Below are positions 8,424 to 16,578 of a DNA stretch of 49,124 nt, one piece after another. Below the pieces are notes generated by a model that saw only the letters and a program-made list of their open reading frames with translations, was not told the DNA's origin and searched no databases. The stretch covers positions 1-49,124 of the forward strand of contig FR886173.1 in the NCBI GenBank assembly GCA_000436475.1. The letters are read 5' to 3'. This stretch comes from Eubacterium sp. CAG:248 (GTDB lineage Bacteria; Bacillota; Clostridia; Lachnospirales; Lachnospiraceae). Within the stretch, counting starts at the first letter, position 1; every line of letters begins with the position of its first letter. The translations under genes and the position numbers were made by a program.

Positions 8424-10181
8424 ATGAATCAGAAGTTTAATCTTAAAGCAAATAATTTTATAAAAAATATGCTCAGGTATTCGTATCTGATAATTATGGC
8501 ACTGCTTCTTAATGCTGTTGTGAATGAGATAATTGTGAGTGCCAATAAGATAATAAGTGTCAACATAGATTATATGCTGTCAGGCGAAGCTGTTGATATT
8601 GGCAGTATTATTGAGAAGTTTATATATCTGACATTATCAGGCTTTGTACTTTCCTTTGCAGGAAGCAGGCTTTCGCTTAAATATGCGGTAAGGGTTATTA
8701 ATTCATACAGAAAACAGATAAGCAGCAAGTTATACCGGATAGATTATTCATATTATGATAATGCAGGTACAGCAACAATAATTAATAAGGTGAATTCTGA
8801 TATAGCAGAAGCCGAAAACTTTCTGACAGAGCATTTTGCAACAATTATAACAAATATTACGGCAGCACTTATATATGCCAATTATGTGCGAAGGATAAAT
8901 GTAGTGCTTTTTGTTGCAGTTGTTGTGAGTTATCCACTTGTAATATGGCTGTCAAATATTCTTGTGAAGAAAATGCGGGATGTGTCAAAGGTATATCGCT
9001 TAAAGGTTGATGCAATGCTTGGGATTGATCATGAAGCTATAATGGGGTATCAGATAATAAAAGCCTTTGGATTACAGAAGTATTTTGAAAACAGAATGCA
9101 TAATGCATCAGAGGAGCTTGTGGAAACAGAGCAGATAAGAACAGGCATAAGCAATACGGCGATAGTTATAAGAAGACTCATACAATGGATTCCTTCTATA
9201 TTATGTGCATTTTTAAGCATATGGCTTGTAAGAAATGGACAGCTTACAGTTGGAGAACTTGTTGGTTTTGTCGTTATTCTTGAAAAGTTTGTTGAGTCGA
9301 TTATAGGAATTCCTTTTGCCATAGTTGATGCTACAGGCTGTATGGTGTGTATAGGAAGGCTTGAAGGAATACTTTCGGCTAAAGATGAGCATTTTGGGGA
9401 CAAGACTTACAAGACAACGAATATAGACAATAGCGTATCTGACGAGAATGTCTTAGATGAAGATTACGTTATAGAATTTGATAATATAAAGTTTGCATAT
9501 AAAGAGGGTGAAAATGTTCTTAATGATGTCAGTTTTAAGATTAAAAATGGCGAAAATATAGCGATAGTCGGAAGCTCAGGTGGTGGAAAGACTACTATTT
9601 TCAGACTGTTATGCGGCTTATATCATGCCAGTGATGGAACATATAAGCTGTACGGAATGGATATTAATGAATGGAATATTGAAAGCGCAAGAGAAAATAT
9701 GGCGCTTGTTTCACAGGATACATTTTTATTTCCAGGAACTATTGAGGAAAATATCAGGTATGGAAATATTAATGCAACTCACGATGAAGTTGTTAATGCA
9801 TGTAAGGATGCAAGAATTCACGACTTCATAGAAGGACTTACTGACGGATATGAAACTGTGATAAGTGAGGGTGGAAGCCAGCTTTCAGGTGGTCAGAGGC
9901 AGCGTATTGCTATAGCAAGGGCAATATTAAAAAACACGCCAATTCTGTTGTTAGATGAGCCTACATCTGCTATTGATGAGGGAACAGAGCAGCTTATACA
10001 GGATGCTCTTGACAGGTTATGCAAAGGAAAAACAAGCATAACGATAGCACACAGATTGTCTACAATAAAAGATGCCGACAGGATAATTGTACTTCAGCAT
10101 GGAAGGATAGTTGAGGCTGGAACTCATAAACAGTTGCTTGATATGGGAGGGGTATATGCAGAAATGTACGCAGAAGGATAA
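8424..10181 (+). CDS. ABC exporter half-transporter, first subunit
   Basis: A 585-residue type IV (B-family) ABC exporter half. A transmembrane domain with about six helices spans residues 1-310. The nucleotide-binding domain (about 345-585) has Walker A GSSGGGKTT, Q-loop VSQDTF, signature LSGGQRQRIAIARAIL, Walker B ILLLDEP with the catalytic Glu, D-loop SAID and the H-switch IAHRLST. All catalytic elements are present. The ATG follows GAGGTGG by 6 nt. The next gene starts inside this one, so the two are translationally coupled and probably form a heterodimer. The substrate is unknown; drugs, peptides or lipids are typical for the family. Confidence 0.9.
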   Translation: MNQKFNLKANNFIKNMLRYSYLIIMALLLNAVVNEIIVSANKIISVNIDYMLSGEAVDIGSIIEKFIYLTLSGFVLSFAGSRLSLKYAVRVINSYRKQISSKLYRIDYSYYDNAGTATIINKVNSDIAEAENFLTEHFATIITNITAALIYANYVRRINVVLFVAVVVSYPLVIWLSNILVKKMRDVSKVYRLKVDAMLGIDHEAIMGYQIIKAFGLQKYFENRMHNASEELVETEQIRTGISNTAIVIRRLIQWIPSILCAFLSIWLVRNGQLTVGELVGFVVILEKFVESIIGIPFAIVDATGCMVCIGRLEGILSAKDEHFGDKTYKTTNIDNSVSDENVLDEDYVIEFDNIKFAYKEGENVLNDVSFKIKNGENIAIVGSSGGGKTTIFRLLCGLYHASDGTYKLYGMDINEWNIESARENMALVSQDTFLFPGTIEENIRYGNINATHDEVVNACKDARIHDFIEGLTDGYETVISEGGSQLSGGQRQRIAIARAILKNTPILLLDEPTSAIDEGTEQLIQDALDRLCKGKTSITIAHRLSTIKDADRIIVLQHGRIVEAGTHKQLLDMGGVYAEMYAEG

Positions 10182-11901
10182 TAATAAGAAGAATTCCGGA
10201 ATATGGCAGTTATTCTTACGGACTATGAGAACTATGGGAAAAAGACGCTTTATGTATTATGGTTCAATATTAGGGATGAGTATAACATTTGCAATGTTCT
10301 CAGTTATGGAAGCATTTCTTATGAAGATAGTTGTTGACATAGCACAGAAAGGCGAGTGGGACAGGCTTATAAGTTCTGTTGTAATAATAGTCATAACAGG
10401 CGTGATAGTGTTGTTAGGATATAGATTTGCCTGCATAAGATATAACGTGGAAGCAAAGAGAATATATGGAAAGCTGTACGAACAGGTGTTGAGTCATGAA
10501 ATGAAGCTGCCTTGTGAATATTATGAAAATCACCATAGTGGGGAAATGTTATCAAAAGTATCATTCGACCTTGGGAGAATGGGTGATATATTTGGTTCAA
10601 GATTCAGAAGAGTTGTTATGCCATTTATGATGGTAGTTGTATTCTTAGTGCCTATGTTTGCACTCAGCTGGCAGCTTACACTTTGTCTTGTGGCTGTAAA
10701 TACAGTGCTGATAGGAGTTACGATGGTTCTGACTGGACCGCTTAAAAGCTTAAGTAAGAAAATGTCTGAGTCAAACAGCATAATGACAAAGCATATAACA
10801 GATCTTATTCAGGGAATTATACAGGTAAGGATGTTTGAGGCAGGCAGAAAGACGGTTGACAGATATAATGAAGAGGCAGATGTGTATGCTGTAAAGTCTG
10901 ATAAAAGAAATATGTTTTCATCTTTGCTCGAATGTGCTAATACAGGCTTTGACCTTATATGTAATCTTGTTTTTCTGGCGTTAGGCATATTGTTTGTGCA
11001 GAAGGGCTACACAACACTTGGTGCTATTGCAGCTATATATACAATGTATGGACGTTTTTCAAGGCAATTTTTGCAGATGGGAAAGTATATTCCTGAGCTT
11101 ATTGCATATCTGACATATGCACAGAATATATTCGAGTTTCTTGATGAGAAAACAGAAGAGGAAATGTTAAATCATCAGGAATTCAACAAAGAAAGATTGC
11201 ATAATGAAATAAATAACTCTTGCGGTCATAATAATATTTTTAATAATATTGATTATTCAGTAAATATAAGTGATTTAACATTTTCATATATAAAAGATGA
11301 AAATAATGCACCTGTAGTTGTTCTTGATAATTATAATGAAAGAATAAAGGCAGGTGAATTCGTGGCTGTCACTGGTGCTTCTGGGTCAGGTAAGACAACT
11401 CTTTCTAAGCTTCTTATGGGATTTTATAAGCCGGACAGTGGAATGATTGAAGTGTGTGGCAATAATCTTGATGATATAAGTCTGTCGGCTGGCAGAAGCT
11501 TTTTTGCACTTGTTCCACAGGATGCAATACTTTTTAATATGAGTATAATGGATAATATAAGAATGGGAAGGCTTGATGCTACGGAAGCTGAGATTATTGA
11601 AGCTGCAAAGATGGCTAATGCTCACCAGTTTATAACAGAATTTACAGATGGTTATGACACAGTTGTTGGTGAAAAGGGGATGTCTGTATCAGGTGGTCAA
11701 AGACAGCGTATAGCCATAGCAAGGGCAATCCTTAAAAATGCTCCGATAATGCTTATGGATGAGGCAACCTCCGCACTTGATAATGAGTCAGAGCGTGCAG
11801 TAAACGAAACATTACAGAACTTAAAGGGTAGAATGACAATTATAATGATTGCGCACAGGACATCAACAATACAGATGGCGGACAGGGTTATAAGCTTATA
11901 A
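10156..11901 (+). CDS. ABC exporter half-transporter, second subunit
   Basis: A 581-residue partner of the preceding gene, overlapping it by 26 nt in another frame. The start at 10156 is set by GGGAGG (10145-10150) 5 nt upstream. A six-helix transmembrane domain fills about residues 1-320. The ATPase domain carries Walker A GASGSGKTT, Q-loop VPQDAI, signature VSGGQRQRIAIARAIL, Walker B IMLMDEA and H-switch IAHRTST. The protein stops at ADRVISL, just after the H-switch. The family usually continues another 20-40 residues, so the C-terminal tail is missing. All catalytic motifs are still complete, so activity is plausible. Confidence 0.9.
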   Translation: MQKCTQKDNNKKNSGIWQLFLRTMRTMGKRRFMYYGSILGMSITFAMFSVMEAFLMKIVVDIAQKGEWDRLISSVVIIVITGVIVLLGYRFACIRYNVEAKRIYGKLYEQVLSHEMKLPCEYYENHHSGEMLSKVSFDLGRMGDIFGSRFRRVVMPFMMVVVFLVPMFALSWQLTLCLVAVNTVLIGVTMVLTGPLKSLSKKMSESNSIMTKHITDLIQGIIQVRMFEAGRKTVDRYNEEADVYAVKSDKRNMFSSLLECANTGFDLICNLVFLALGILFVQKGYTTLGAIAAIYTMYGRFSRQFLQMGKYIPELIAYLTYAQNIFEFLDEKTEEEMLNHQEFNKERLHNEINNSCGHNNIFNNIDYSVNISDLTFSYIKDENNAPVVVLDNYNERIKAGEFVAVTGASGSGKTTLSKLLMGFYKPDSGMIEVCGNNLDDISLSAGRSFFALVPQDAILFNMSIMDNIRMGRLDATEAEIIEAAKMANAHQFITEFTDGYDTVVGEKGMSVSGGQRQRIAIARAILKNAPIMLMDEATSALDNESERAVNETLQNLKGRMTIIMIAHRTSTIQMADRVISL

Positions 11902-12090
11902 TTGACAATAGCAAGGAATAGTGTTATATTACTCAACCCTAGCATCTTAAATTCTCATTATTAAATGCATTTGGAAAATAATCGGATAGATAAATAGACA
12001 GATGTTAAATATTATATATGTTAATGTGTAATGTAATATTAATAATGAAGTTTAACAAATATATGGGGATGAAAGGATCAGAGTGGTTTT

Positions 12091-13149
12091 ATGACATTTT
12101 ATCAGGAATTACAGTTAAGTTCTGCAGGCTCTAAACAGCTTATTAAGAACACAAAAGATGCTAAAGAGAAAAGAAAACATATATTAATATATAATTTCAA
12201 GGTTTACCTTGTTATGGTATTCTGTGTAGCAGTTGTTACAATATTCAGTAAGCTTCTAGGCAGTGCTAACAGTGTGGTAGGTGTTACAGTACTTCTTGCA
12301 GTGCTTGTGTTAAGACAGGCAGATTTTGGAATAAAGACATCACATGGACTTTTGTCAATTATGGGAATATATGCTATATTGATAGCAGGACCAAGGCTTA
12401 GTAATATGGTACCACCTGTTGTTGCATTTCTTATTAATATAGTATGTATAATGCTTCTTATGATAATGGGCTGTCATAATGTAATTATGTATAATCATTC
12501 GACATTTGTGCTTGGTTATCTGTTATTACAGGGGTATGACGTTACAGGACAGGACTATGTGTTAAGGGTTATCGGACTTCTTTGTGGTATGGTAATTTGT
12601 ATGATTATCTTTTATAAGAACCAGAAGAACAGGCCATATCGAAGAACATTCCAGGATTTATTCTATGAATTCAATATTAATTCGGCAAGAAACAGATGGT
12701 ATATCAAGCTTACATTTATAGTATCAAGTGCAATGCTTGTGATGAACCTGCTTAATATTCCAAGAGCGATGTGGATAGGTATAGCGTGCATGTCAGTGTG
12801 TCTGCCATTTTCAAAGGATATAGAAGGACGGGCAGGCAAGAGAGGTGCGTTTAATGTTATTGGATGTCTGATTTTTTCAATATTATACACAGTACTTCCA
12901 CAGTCAATGTATCCATATATTGGTATGATAGGTGGAATAGGTGTCGGATATTCAGCTGGTTATTCTTGGCAGACAGTGTTTAATACATTTGGTGCACTAT
13001 CGATAGCGGCGGAACTGTTCGGACTTAAATATGCTGTTTTACTTAGAATAGGTGTAAATGTAGTAGGAGCGGCATATACATTGTTATGTGACAGGTTGAT
13101 AGATAAGATATATAACTGGTGCACAAGCAGGAAAGTCGAAACAGCGTAA
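12091..13149 (+). CDS. FUSC-like multi-pass membrane protein
   Basis: A 352-residue protein with a hydrophilic first 35 residues, four to five hydrophobic helices (about 38-165), a short basic cytoplasmic stretch (YKNQKNRPYRRTFQDLFYEF) and a second set of helices (about 205-335). The duplicated helical halves separated by a basic loop resemble the FUSC/aromatic-acid exporter superfamily. I assign that by topology and sequence flavour rather than a decisive motif. AGAGTGG is the nearest ribosome-like site. The next gene follows after about 50 nt and is probably co-transcribed. Substrate unknown. Confidence 0.6.
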   Translation: MTFYQELQLSSAGSKQLIKNTKDAKEKRKHILIYNFKVYLVMVFCVAVVTIFSKLLGSANSVVGVTVLLAVLVLRQADFGIKTSHGLLSIMGIYAILIAGPRLSNMVPPVVAFLINIVCIMLLMIMGCHNVIMYNHSTFVLGYLLLQGYDVTGQDYVLRVIGLLCGMVICMIIFYKNQKNRPYRRTFQDLFYEFNINSARNRWYIKLTFIVSSAMLVMNLLNIPRAMWIGIACMSVCLPFSKDIEGRAGKRGAFNVIGCLIFSILYTVLPQSMYPYIGMIGGIGVGYSAGYSWQTVFNTFGALSIAAELFGLKYAVLLRIGVNVVGAAYTLLCDRLIDKIYNWCTSRKVETA

Positions 13150-13201
13150 CATACATAATTAAAAAACCAAAGTAGTGTGTACACAAGGAGTGGATATACA
13201 T

Positions 13202-14608
13202 TTGTACGAAGATGTTAAGAATATAATAAGTGAATTAAGAAGCAGACATACAGGTTATACGGATTTCCCAATGAAACTGAAAAGGCAGGTGTATTCAATT
13301 ATATATAAGCAGCTTGCAAGCAAAGATAACACTTATACTCAGACACAGCTTCTTGAATATCTGGGGCTTCCTAAGGATGTCTTTAAGGAGAAGTATTGGA
13401 ATATGTATTCACCTGATATGAAGCTTAGACAGCAGGTTTACCATAATCTGCATATACCACTTAATTATGCTGAGGTTGAGTGTAATGAGATATACCGTGG
13501 AATGCTGCATTATATTATAAGTCAGGCAGACCAGAGGACGGATACATTTTTCGATATGTTCGGCAAAATGGGACTTGTTCCGCTGTTCTGTGCAAATGGA
13601 TATTCTAACAGAATTGTTCTTTTAGCACGCAGGAATTATCACCAGCTTGTGCAGTTTCAGAATGCATTGAAAAAACCAGTTAAAGTATACAAGCACATCA
13701 AAGCATTTACTAAGACAATAGAAGTGATGGGTATCGAGAAGCAGAAGGGAGTGCTGATATCCAAGATTAACCAGTGGCTTGCACTGTTTAGCGTATATCA
13801 GGACTGGAGTGCAACAGGTTATGATGAATATACACTTGCGGCAAGGTATTTTATGTGCAATTGTCTGCGGACTGAATACTGGCTTGATTCCAAGCTTGAG
13901 AAGACTTATTCATATAAAGACGGAAAGCTTGTTGTAGACGATATATCTTCATATCTTGATGATACGAAAATGTCCAGAAGCAGGATAAAGCAGTTATGTG
14001 GATTAAGCAAAGAGGATTTCTGCAAATTTGCTGATATGTATGTAAAGAAAATACATTTGCATCTTATAGAAGCTGATTATCTTAATATAGAAAGCATCTC
14101 CACAGGCATAGTTAAGCAGGGGCTTGATTTTCAATTTGACAGGCAGTTTCTTTATATAGATATGCCAAAATATATAAGGGAATATAAAAGATTTGAGTTT
14201 AGCGGTGCTCATATGATGGATATACTTAAGGTTCTTAAGACCTACCGTGGCAACTGGATTATGACTTGGAAGACTTATGTTGAGAACCAGAATGAGAATA
14301 GCCCTTATTACAGGCTTTCAAGCAAAGAAGCTGACTATGAGAATGATGTAACACTTGAAGTTATATATAGGGAAATGCTCAATATGCACAATGTTAAACC
14401 ATTATATGTCTATGTATATCGTGATAAAGACAGAAACAGACCACAGAGCATAGCGTTTATAACGGATATAGATTGCAGTGAGGCAGACGACAGGGCATTT
14501 ATGGACAAATACGATGTTGGGTTTCGTGATGGCGGACATATAAGGAAAATGACAATGCCTGAATTTATAGACAAATTTATAAGAAATTCGTATTGGAAAA
14601 TGTTCTGA
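13202..14608 (+). CDS. Unrecognised 468-residue soluble protein
   Basis: I do not recognise this protein. It is basic and tyrosine-rich, has no signal peptide or membrane helix, and shows no Walker or zinc motif. The middle contains SRIKQLCGLSKEDFCKFADMY. The C-terminal third (KTYRGNWIMTWKTYVENQ to HIRKMTMPEFIDKF) is the most structured-looking part, with alternating strand-like and helical segments. The start is probably TTG at 13202, because AAGGAG (13185-13190) lies 11 nt upstream; a GTG at 13175 has no ribosome site. It sits 53 nt after the FUSC-like gene and is followed by a terminator, so these two genes likely form one unit. Confidence 0.6.
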   Translation: MYEDVKNIISELRSRHTGYTDFPMKLKRQVYSIIYKQLASKDNTYTQTQLLEYLGLPKDVFKEKYWNMYSPDMKLRQQVYHNLHIPLNYAEVECNEIYRGMLHYIISQADQRTDTFFDMFGKMGLVPLFCANGYSNRIVLLARRNYHQLVQFQNALKKPVKVYKHIKAFTKTIEVMGIEKQKGVLISKINQWLALFSVYQDWSATGYDEYTLAARYFMCNCLRTEYWLDSKLEKTYSYKDGKLVVDDISSYLDDTKMSRSRIKQLCGLSKEDFCKFADMYVKKIHLHLIEADYLNIESISTGIVKQGLDFQFDRQFLYIDMPKYIREYKRFEFSGAHMMDILKVLKTYRGNWIMTWKTYVENQNENSPYYRLSSKEADYENDVTLEVIYREMLNMHNVKPLYVYVYRDKDRNRPQSIAFITDIDCSEADDRAFMDKYDVGFRDGGHIRKMTMPEFIDKFIRNSYWKMF

Positions 14609-14675
14609 TAGTGAATTTATGCGATGAAGAATTTTTTTGAAATTGCAGATACAGTAAAATAGCATATTTTAAAGA

Positions 14676-14712
14676 TTAAAAAAAGCGGCTTGGAAAATCA
14701 GGCTGCTTTTTA
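14676..14712 (+). terminator. Intrinsic terminator
   Basis: AAAAAGCGGCTT pairs with GGCTGCTTTTT (with G-T pairs) across a loop of about 10 nt. A T-run follows and closes the FUSC-like/unknown gene pair. Confidence 0.75.
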
Positions 14713-14788
14713 TTATGCTTCAATTGTCGATAGGAAAGAGAGTTCCTAAAGATAAGATAAAGGCTGTATAGCTGATAATCAATTTAAG

Positions 14789-14806
14789 TACCTGTTATAA
14801 CAGGTA
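14789..14806. promoter_or_regulatory. 18-bp perfect palindrome, candidate operator
   Basis: TACCTGTTATAACAGGTA is its own reverse complement over all 18 bases. It lies about 100 bp upstream of the next gene and just before a GGAGG site. Such symmetry is typical of a dimeric repressor site. No cognate regulator is identified. Confidence 0.55.
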
Positions 14807-14819
14807 AGAATGGAGGATA

Positions 14820-14893
14820 GTGTGAAAAATAAGATTTTTCACACGCAAGATTTGTGCTTCGCACAAACTTGAGATGCGCTTAGAAGCAGCGCA
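14820..14893 (+). repeat. Three back-to-back perfect hairpins in a leader
   Basis: Hairpin 1 has 11-bp arms 14820-14830/14834-14844 and a 3-nt loop. Hairpin 2 has 7-bp arms 14851-14857/14861-14867 with loop TTC. Hairpin 3 has 6-bp arms 14875-14880/14888-14893. None is followed by a T-run, so they look like mRNA structure or a REP-like palindromic unit rather than terminators. The segment is flanked by two copies of AAGAATGGAGGA, at 14806-14817 and 14893-14904 (the first G of the second copy at 14895). Confidence 0.7.
14822..14872 (+). CDS. Possible 16-residue leader peptide
   Basis: GGAGG (14812-14816), a 5-nt spacer and GTG open a frame encoding MKNKIFHTQDLCFAQT, ending with TGA at 14870-14872. 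It overlaps hairpins 1 and 2 entirely, so ribosome movement could change their folding. No run of a single regulatory codon is present. Coding status is uncertain. Confidence 0.25.
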   Translation: MKNKIFHTQDLCFAQT

Positions 14894-14908
14894 AGAATGG
14901 AGGACATT

Positions 14909-15487
14909 ATGGTAGTTAAATTAAACAATGGAGCAGTAAGAGAGATTAAAAAGGCAGAACCAATAGTTGAAAAAATATTTACATTTAATGGAGATACACT
15001 GCGTATGGTAGCAAAGGCAAATAGCAGCAAAGAAGATATAACAGGTATTCTGTTTAAGTTAAAAGATGGCAGAGATGATGATATATCGGTATTTGCAGTA
15101 AATGAAGATGCTGTATTGGTTGGAAATCTTCAGTATAGTGAGGTGCAGAGAATTCTGGATATGCTTCTTACTAAAGGCTATGTAGATATTTCAGTGTATG
15201 ACTATCAGCCAAAGACTTCTATTATTGCAGATACAGTATTTGATGAGGGAAAGTCCAAGCCTTATTGCCTTGACGGTTTTCAGGCAACAACCAATATGGT
15301 TATACCTGGAATAGGTAATAATTTCTGTCTGACAACGACTGACGTATTCAACACTATGGGTCGTGGCTGTGGACCAGCTGCAGATAATAATACTGAGGAG
15401 TTGATAGGTGGAAAGCCATCACATTCAGGAGAATATGACGAGGATATGCAAGATGATTTATCAGATGATGAATGGAAGGATTTCTAA
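14909..15487 (+). CDS. Unrecognised protein, acidic C-terminus
   Basis: I do not recognise this 192-residue soluble protein. The first 110 residues look like an alpha/beta domain (GDTLRMVAKANSSKEDITGILFKLKDGRDDDIS..). A Cys/Gly-containing region follows (TMGRGCGPAADNN), and the last 20 residues are strongly acidic (DEDMQDDLSDDEWKDF). GGAGG at 14899-14903 puts the start at ATG 14909; the in-frame ATG at 14897 lies inside the ribosome site. It overlaps the following gene by 35 nt, suggesting translational coupling and a joint function. Confidence 0.65.
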   Translation: MVVKLNNGAVREIKKAEPIVEKIFTFNGDTLRMVAKANSSKEDITGILFKLKDGRDDDISVFAVNEDAVLVGNLQYSEVQRILDMLLTKGYVDISVYDYQPKTSIIADTVFDEGKSKPYCLDGFQATTNMVIPGIGNNFCLTTTDVFNTMGRGCGPAADNNTEELIGGKPSHSGEYDEDMQDDLSDDEWKDF

Positions 15488-16052
15488 GAAAACATTCACT
15501 AAGATGATAAAGGCATATTATATGTGTGCACAGAATGGCGTTGTATACAAAGGTTACACAGAATGGACAGGCGATAAATTATCATATGTAAGAAATTATA
15601 TCTTATGTAAATGTGCTGATAGAAGAATTGACAGTAAAAATATTGATGAAGGCTGCGGTACAGATGAACTTGATATTGTGTGGCTGAATGACAGTCTGTT
15701 ACTAATAGCCAAAAAAGATGCAGTAGTGCAGGGCAGAACGCTTAACAGGGCGTTTTACAGACTTCCAGTTAATAATAATGAAACAGATAAAAAATCAGCA
15801 GATGTTAAAAATACAGTTCACAATAATATAAGTAATAAAGATTTGGAAAGTTTAAAGCCTGAGAGAATATTTGCAGGAAATCTTGTAGTACTAAAGATAG
15901 AAAGCACATCAGATGGCAGTAATGAACTTGTAGATATTATAGATGAGGACATAGAATTTATAGAAAGTGTGTTAAGACCAATAGAGCGTATATATGCCGG
16001 TGTTGTGTATCTAAAGAAGGAGAAAGATTTAGGACAGAAGAGCGTAGATTAA
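15453..16052 (+). CDS. Unrecognised protein coupled to the preceding gene
   Basis: A 199-residue protein I cannot assign. The N-terminal half has SKKTFTKMIKAYYMCAQNGVVYKGYTEW, a Cys-containing ILCKCADRRI and GCGTDELDIVWLNDS. A hydrophilic Asn/Lys linker (about 110-140) leads to a C-terminal helix-strand region ending in IYAGVVYLKKEKD. The start at 15453 is chosen because GAGGA (15440-15444) lies 8 nt upstream. It overlaps the upstream gene by 35 nt in a different frame. No membrane helix or catalytic motif is visible. Confidence 0.6.
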   Translation: MIYQMMNGRISKKTFTKMIKAYYMCAQNGVVYKGYTEWTGDKLSYVRNYILCKCADRRIDSKNIDEGCGTDELDIVWLNDSLLLIAKKDAVVQGRTLNRAFYRLPVNNNETDKKSADVKNTVHNNISNKDLESLKPERIFAGNLVVLKIESTSDGSNELVDIIDEDIEFIESVLRPIERIYAGVVYLKKEKDLGQKSVD

Positions 16053-16083
16053 GGTACGAAGACAGAGTGTTACTGTACAAAAA

Positions 16084-16131
16084 AGTGAGAACAATCCACA
16101 TATATAATCATACAGTAGAATTGTTCTCACT
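16084..16131 (-). terminator. Bidirectional terminator between convergent genes
   Basis: A 12-bp perfect stem (AGTGAGAACAAT / ATTGTTCTCACT) has a 24-nt loop. On the minus strand it is followed by six T residues, and on the plus strand by CTGTTTT. The minus-strand stop codon at 16127-16129 lies within one arm. Confidence 0.75.
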
Positions 16132-16369
16132 CTGTTTTAAAAAATTCATTGAAATCGCACTCAAATATTTTGGTAAGGGCGACAAGCATATCAACTGTAG
16201 GGTTGTTGTAGCCATTTTCTACTTTACTGAAAATGCCGGTTGTTACATTGACATTTTCAAGCTGGAGCTTGGCAATAACCTCAGTTGCTTTCAGTCCACG
16301 TTCCTTGCGGAGTCTTCTTATATTATTTCCAACAAGTGGATTTAAGTGCTGGTTAATTCGTTCTGACAT
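16127..16369 (-). CDS. Small XRE-family HTH regulator
   Basis: An 80-residue DNA-binding protein consisting almost wholly of one XRE/Cro-type helix-turn-helix: IRRLRKERGLKATEVIAKLQL, then GIFSKVENGYNNPTVDMLVALTKIF, the classic recognition-helix and NPT pattern. No sensor domain is present. The start at 16369 has GGAG 6 nt upstream; a longer frame to 16522 adds only low-complexity hydrophobic sequence. It is divergent from the SPFH operon, and the intervening region carries 22-bp repeats over that operon's promoter. Local autoregulation or repression of the SPFH genes is the obvious inference. Confidence 0.85.
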   Translation of the reverse strand: MSERINQHLNPLVGNNIRRLRKERGLKATEVIAKLQLENVNVTTGIFSKVENGYNNPTVDMLVALTKIFECDFNEFFKTE

Positions 16370-16470
16370 ATAGCTCCAATCCTCAGGTACTAAATATAGG
16401 TAAATAATGGTGGATTTATAAAATACATATATTAATATGGCTGGAAATTTATTAATACACATTAAAAATT

Positions 16471-16530
16471 GTATCCAATAAGGAAGAAAAAAGTATCCAA
16501 AATAGAAGAAAAAAGTATCCAAAATGGAAG
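16471..16530. repeat. 22-bp tandem repeat, 2.7 copies, candidate operator array
   Basis: Units at 16471-16492, 16493-16514 and 16515-16530 (partial) share GTATCCAAAATAGAAGAAAA with small changes. The 22-bp period is about two helical turns. The third unit covers the -35 region of the SPFH promoter. The divergent HTH gene is the likely binder. Confidence 0.75.
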
Positions 16531-16544
16531 TTGTATGTTATACT
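16516..16544 (+). promoter_or_regulatory. Extended -10 promoter of the SPFH operon
   Basis: TATACT (16539-16544) is preceded by TGT (extended -10). The poor -35 word TATCCA (16516-16521), 17 nt upstream, is part of the 22-bp repeat. Confidence 0.6.
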
Positions 16545-16578
16545 TAGCAAAAAGTAAGTATTTTACAGGAGAAAATAA

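Noticed and set aside
11882..11925. Frameshift explaining the short C-terminus of the second ABC subunit
   Set aside because: Alternative frames after RVISL give only about eight more codons without a convincing family tail, so a simple early end is as likely.
16471..16530. CRISPR-like reading of the short direct repeats here and at 105-183 and 22186-22247
   Set aside because: Repeats are contiguous without unique spacers, are shorter than CRISPR repeats, and no cas gene is nearby.
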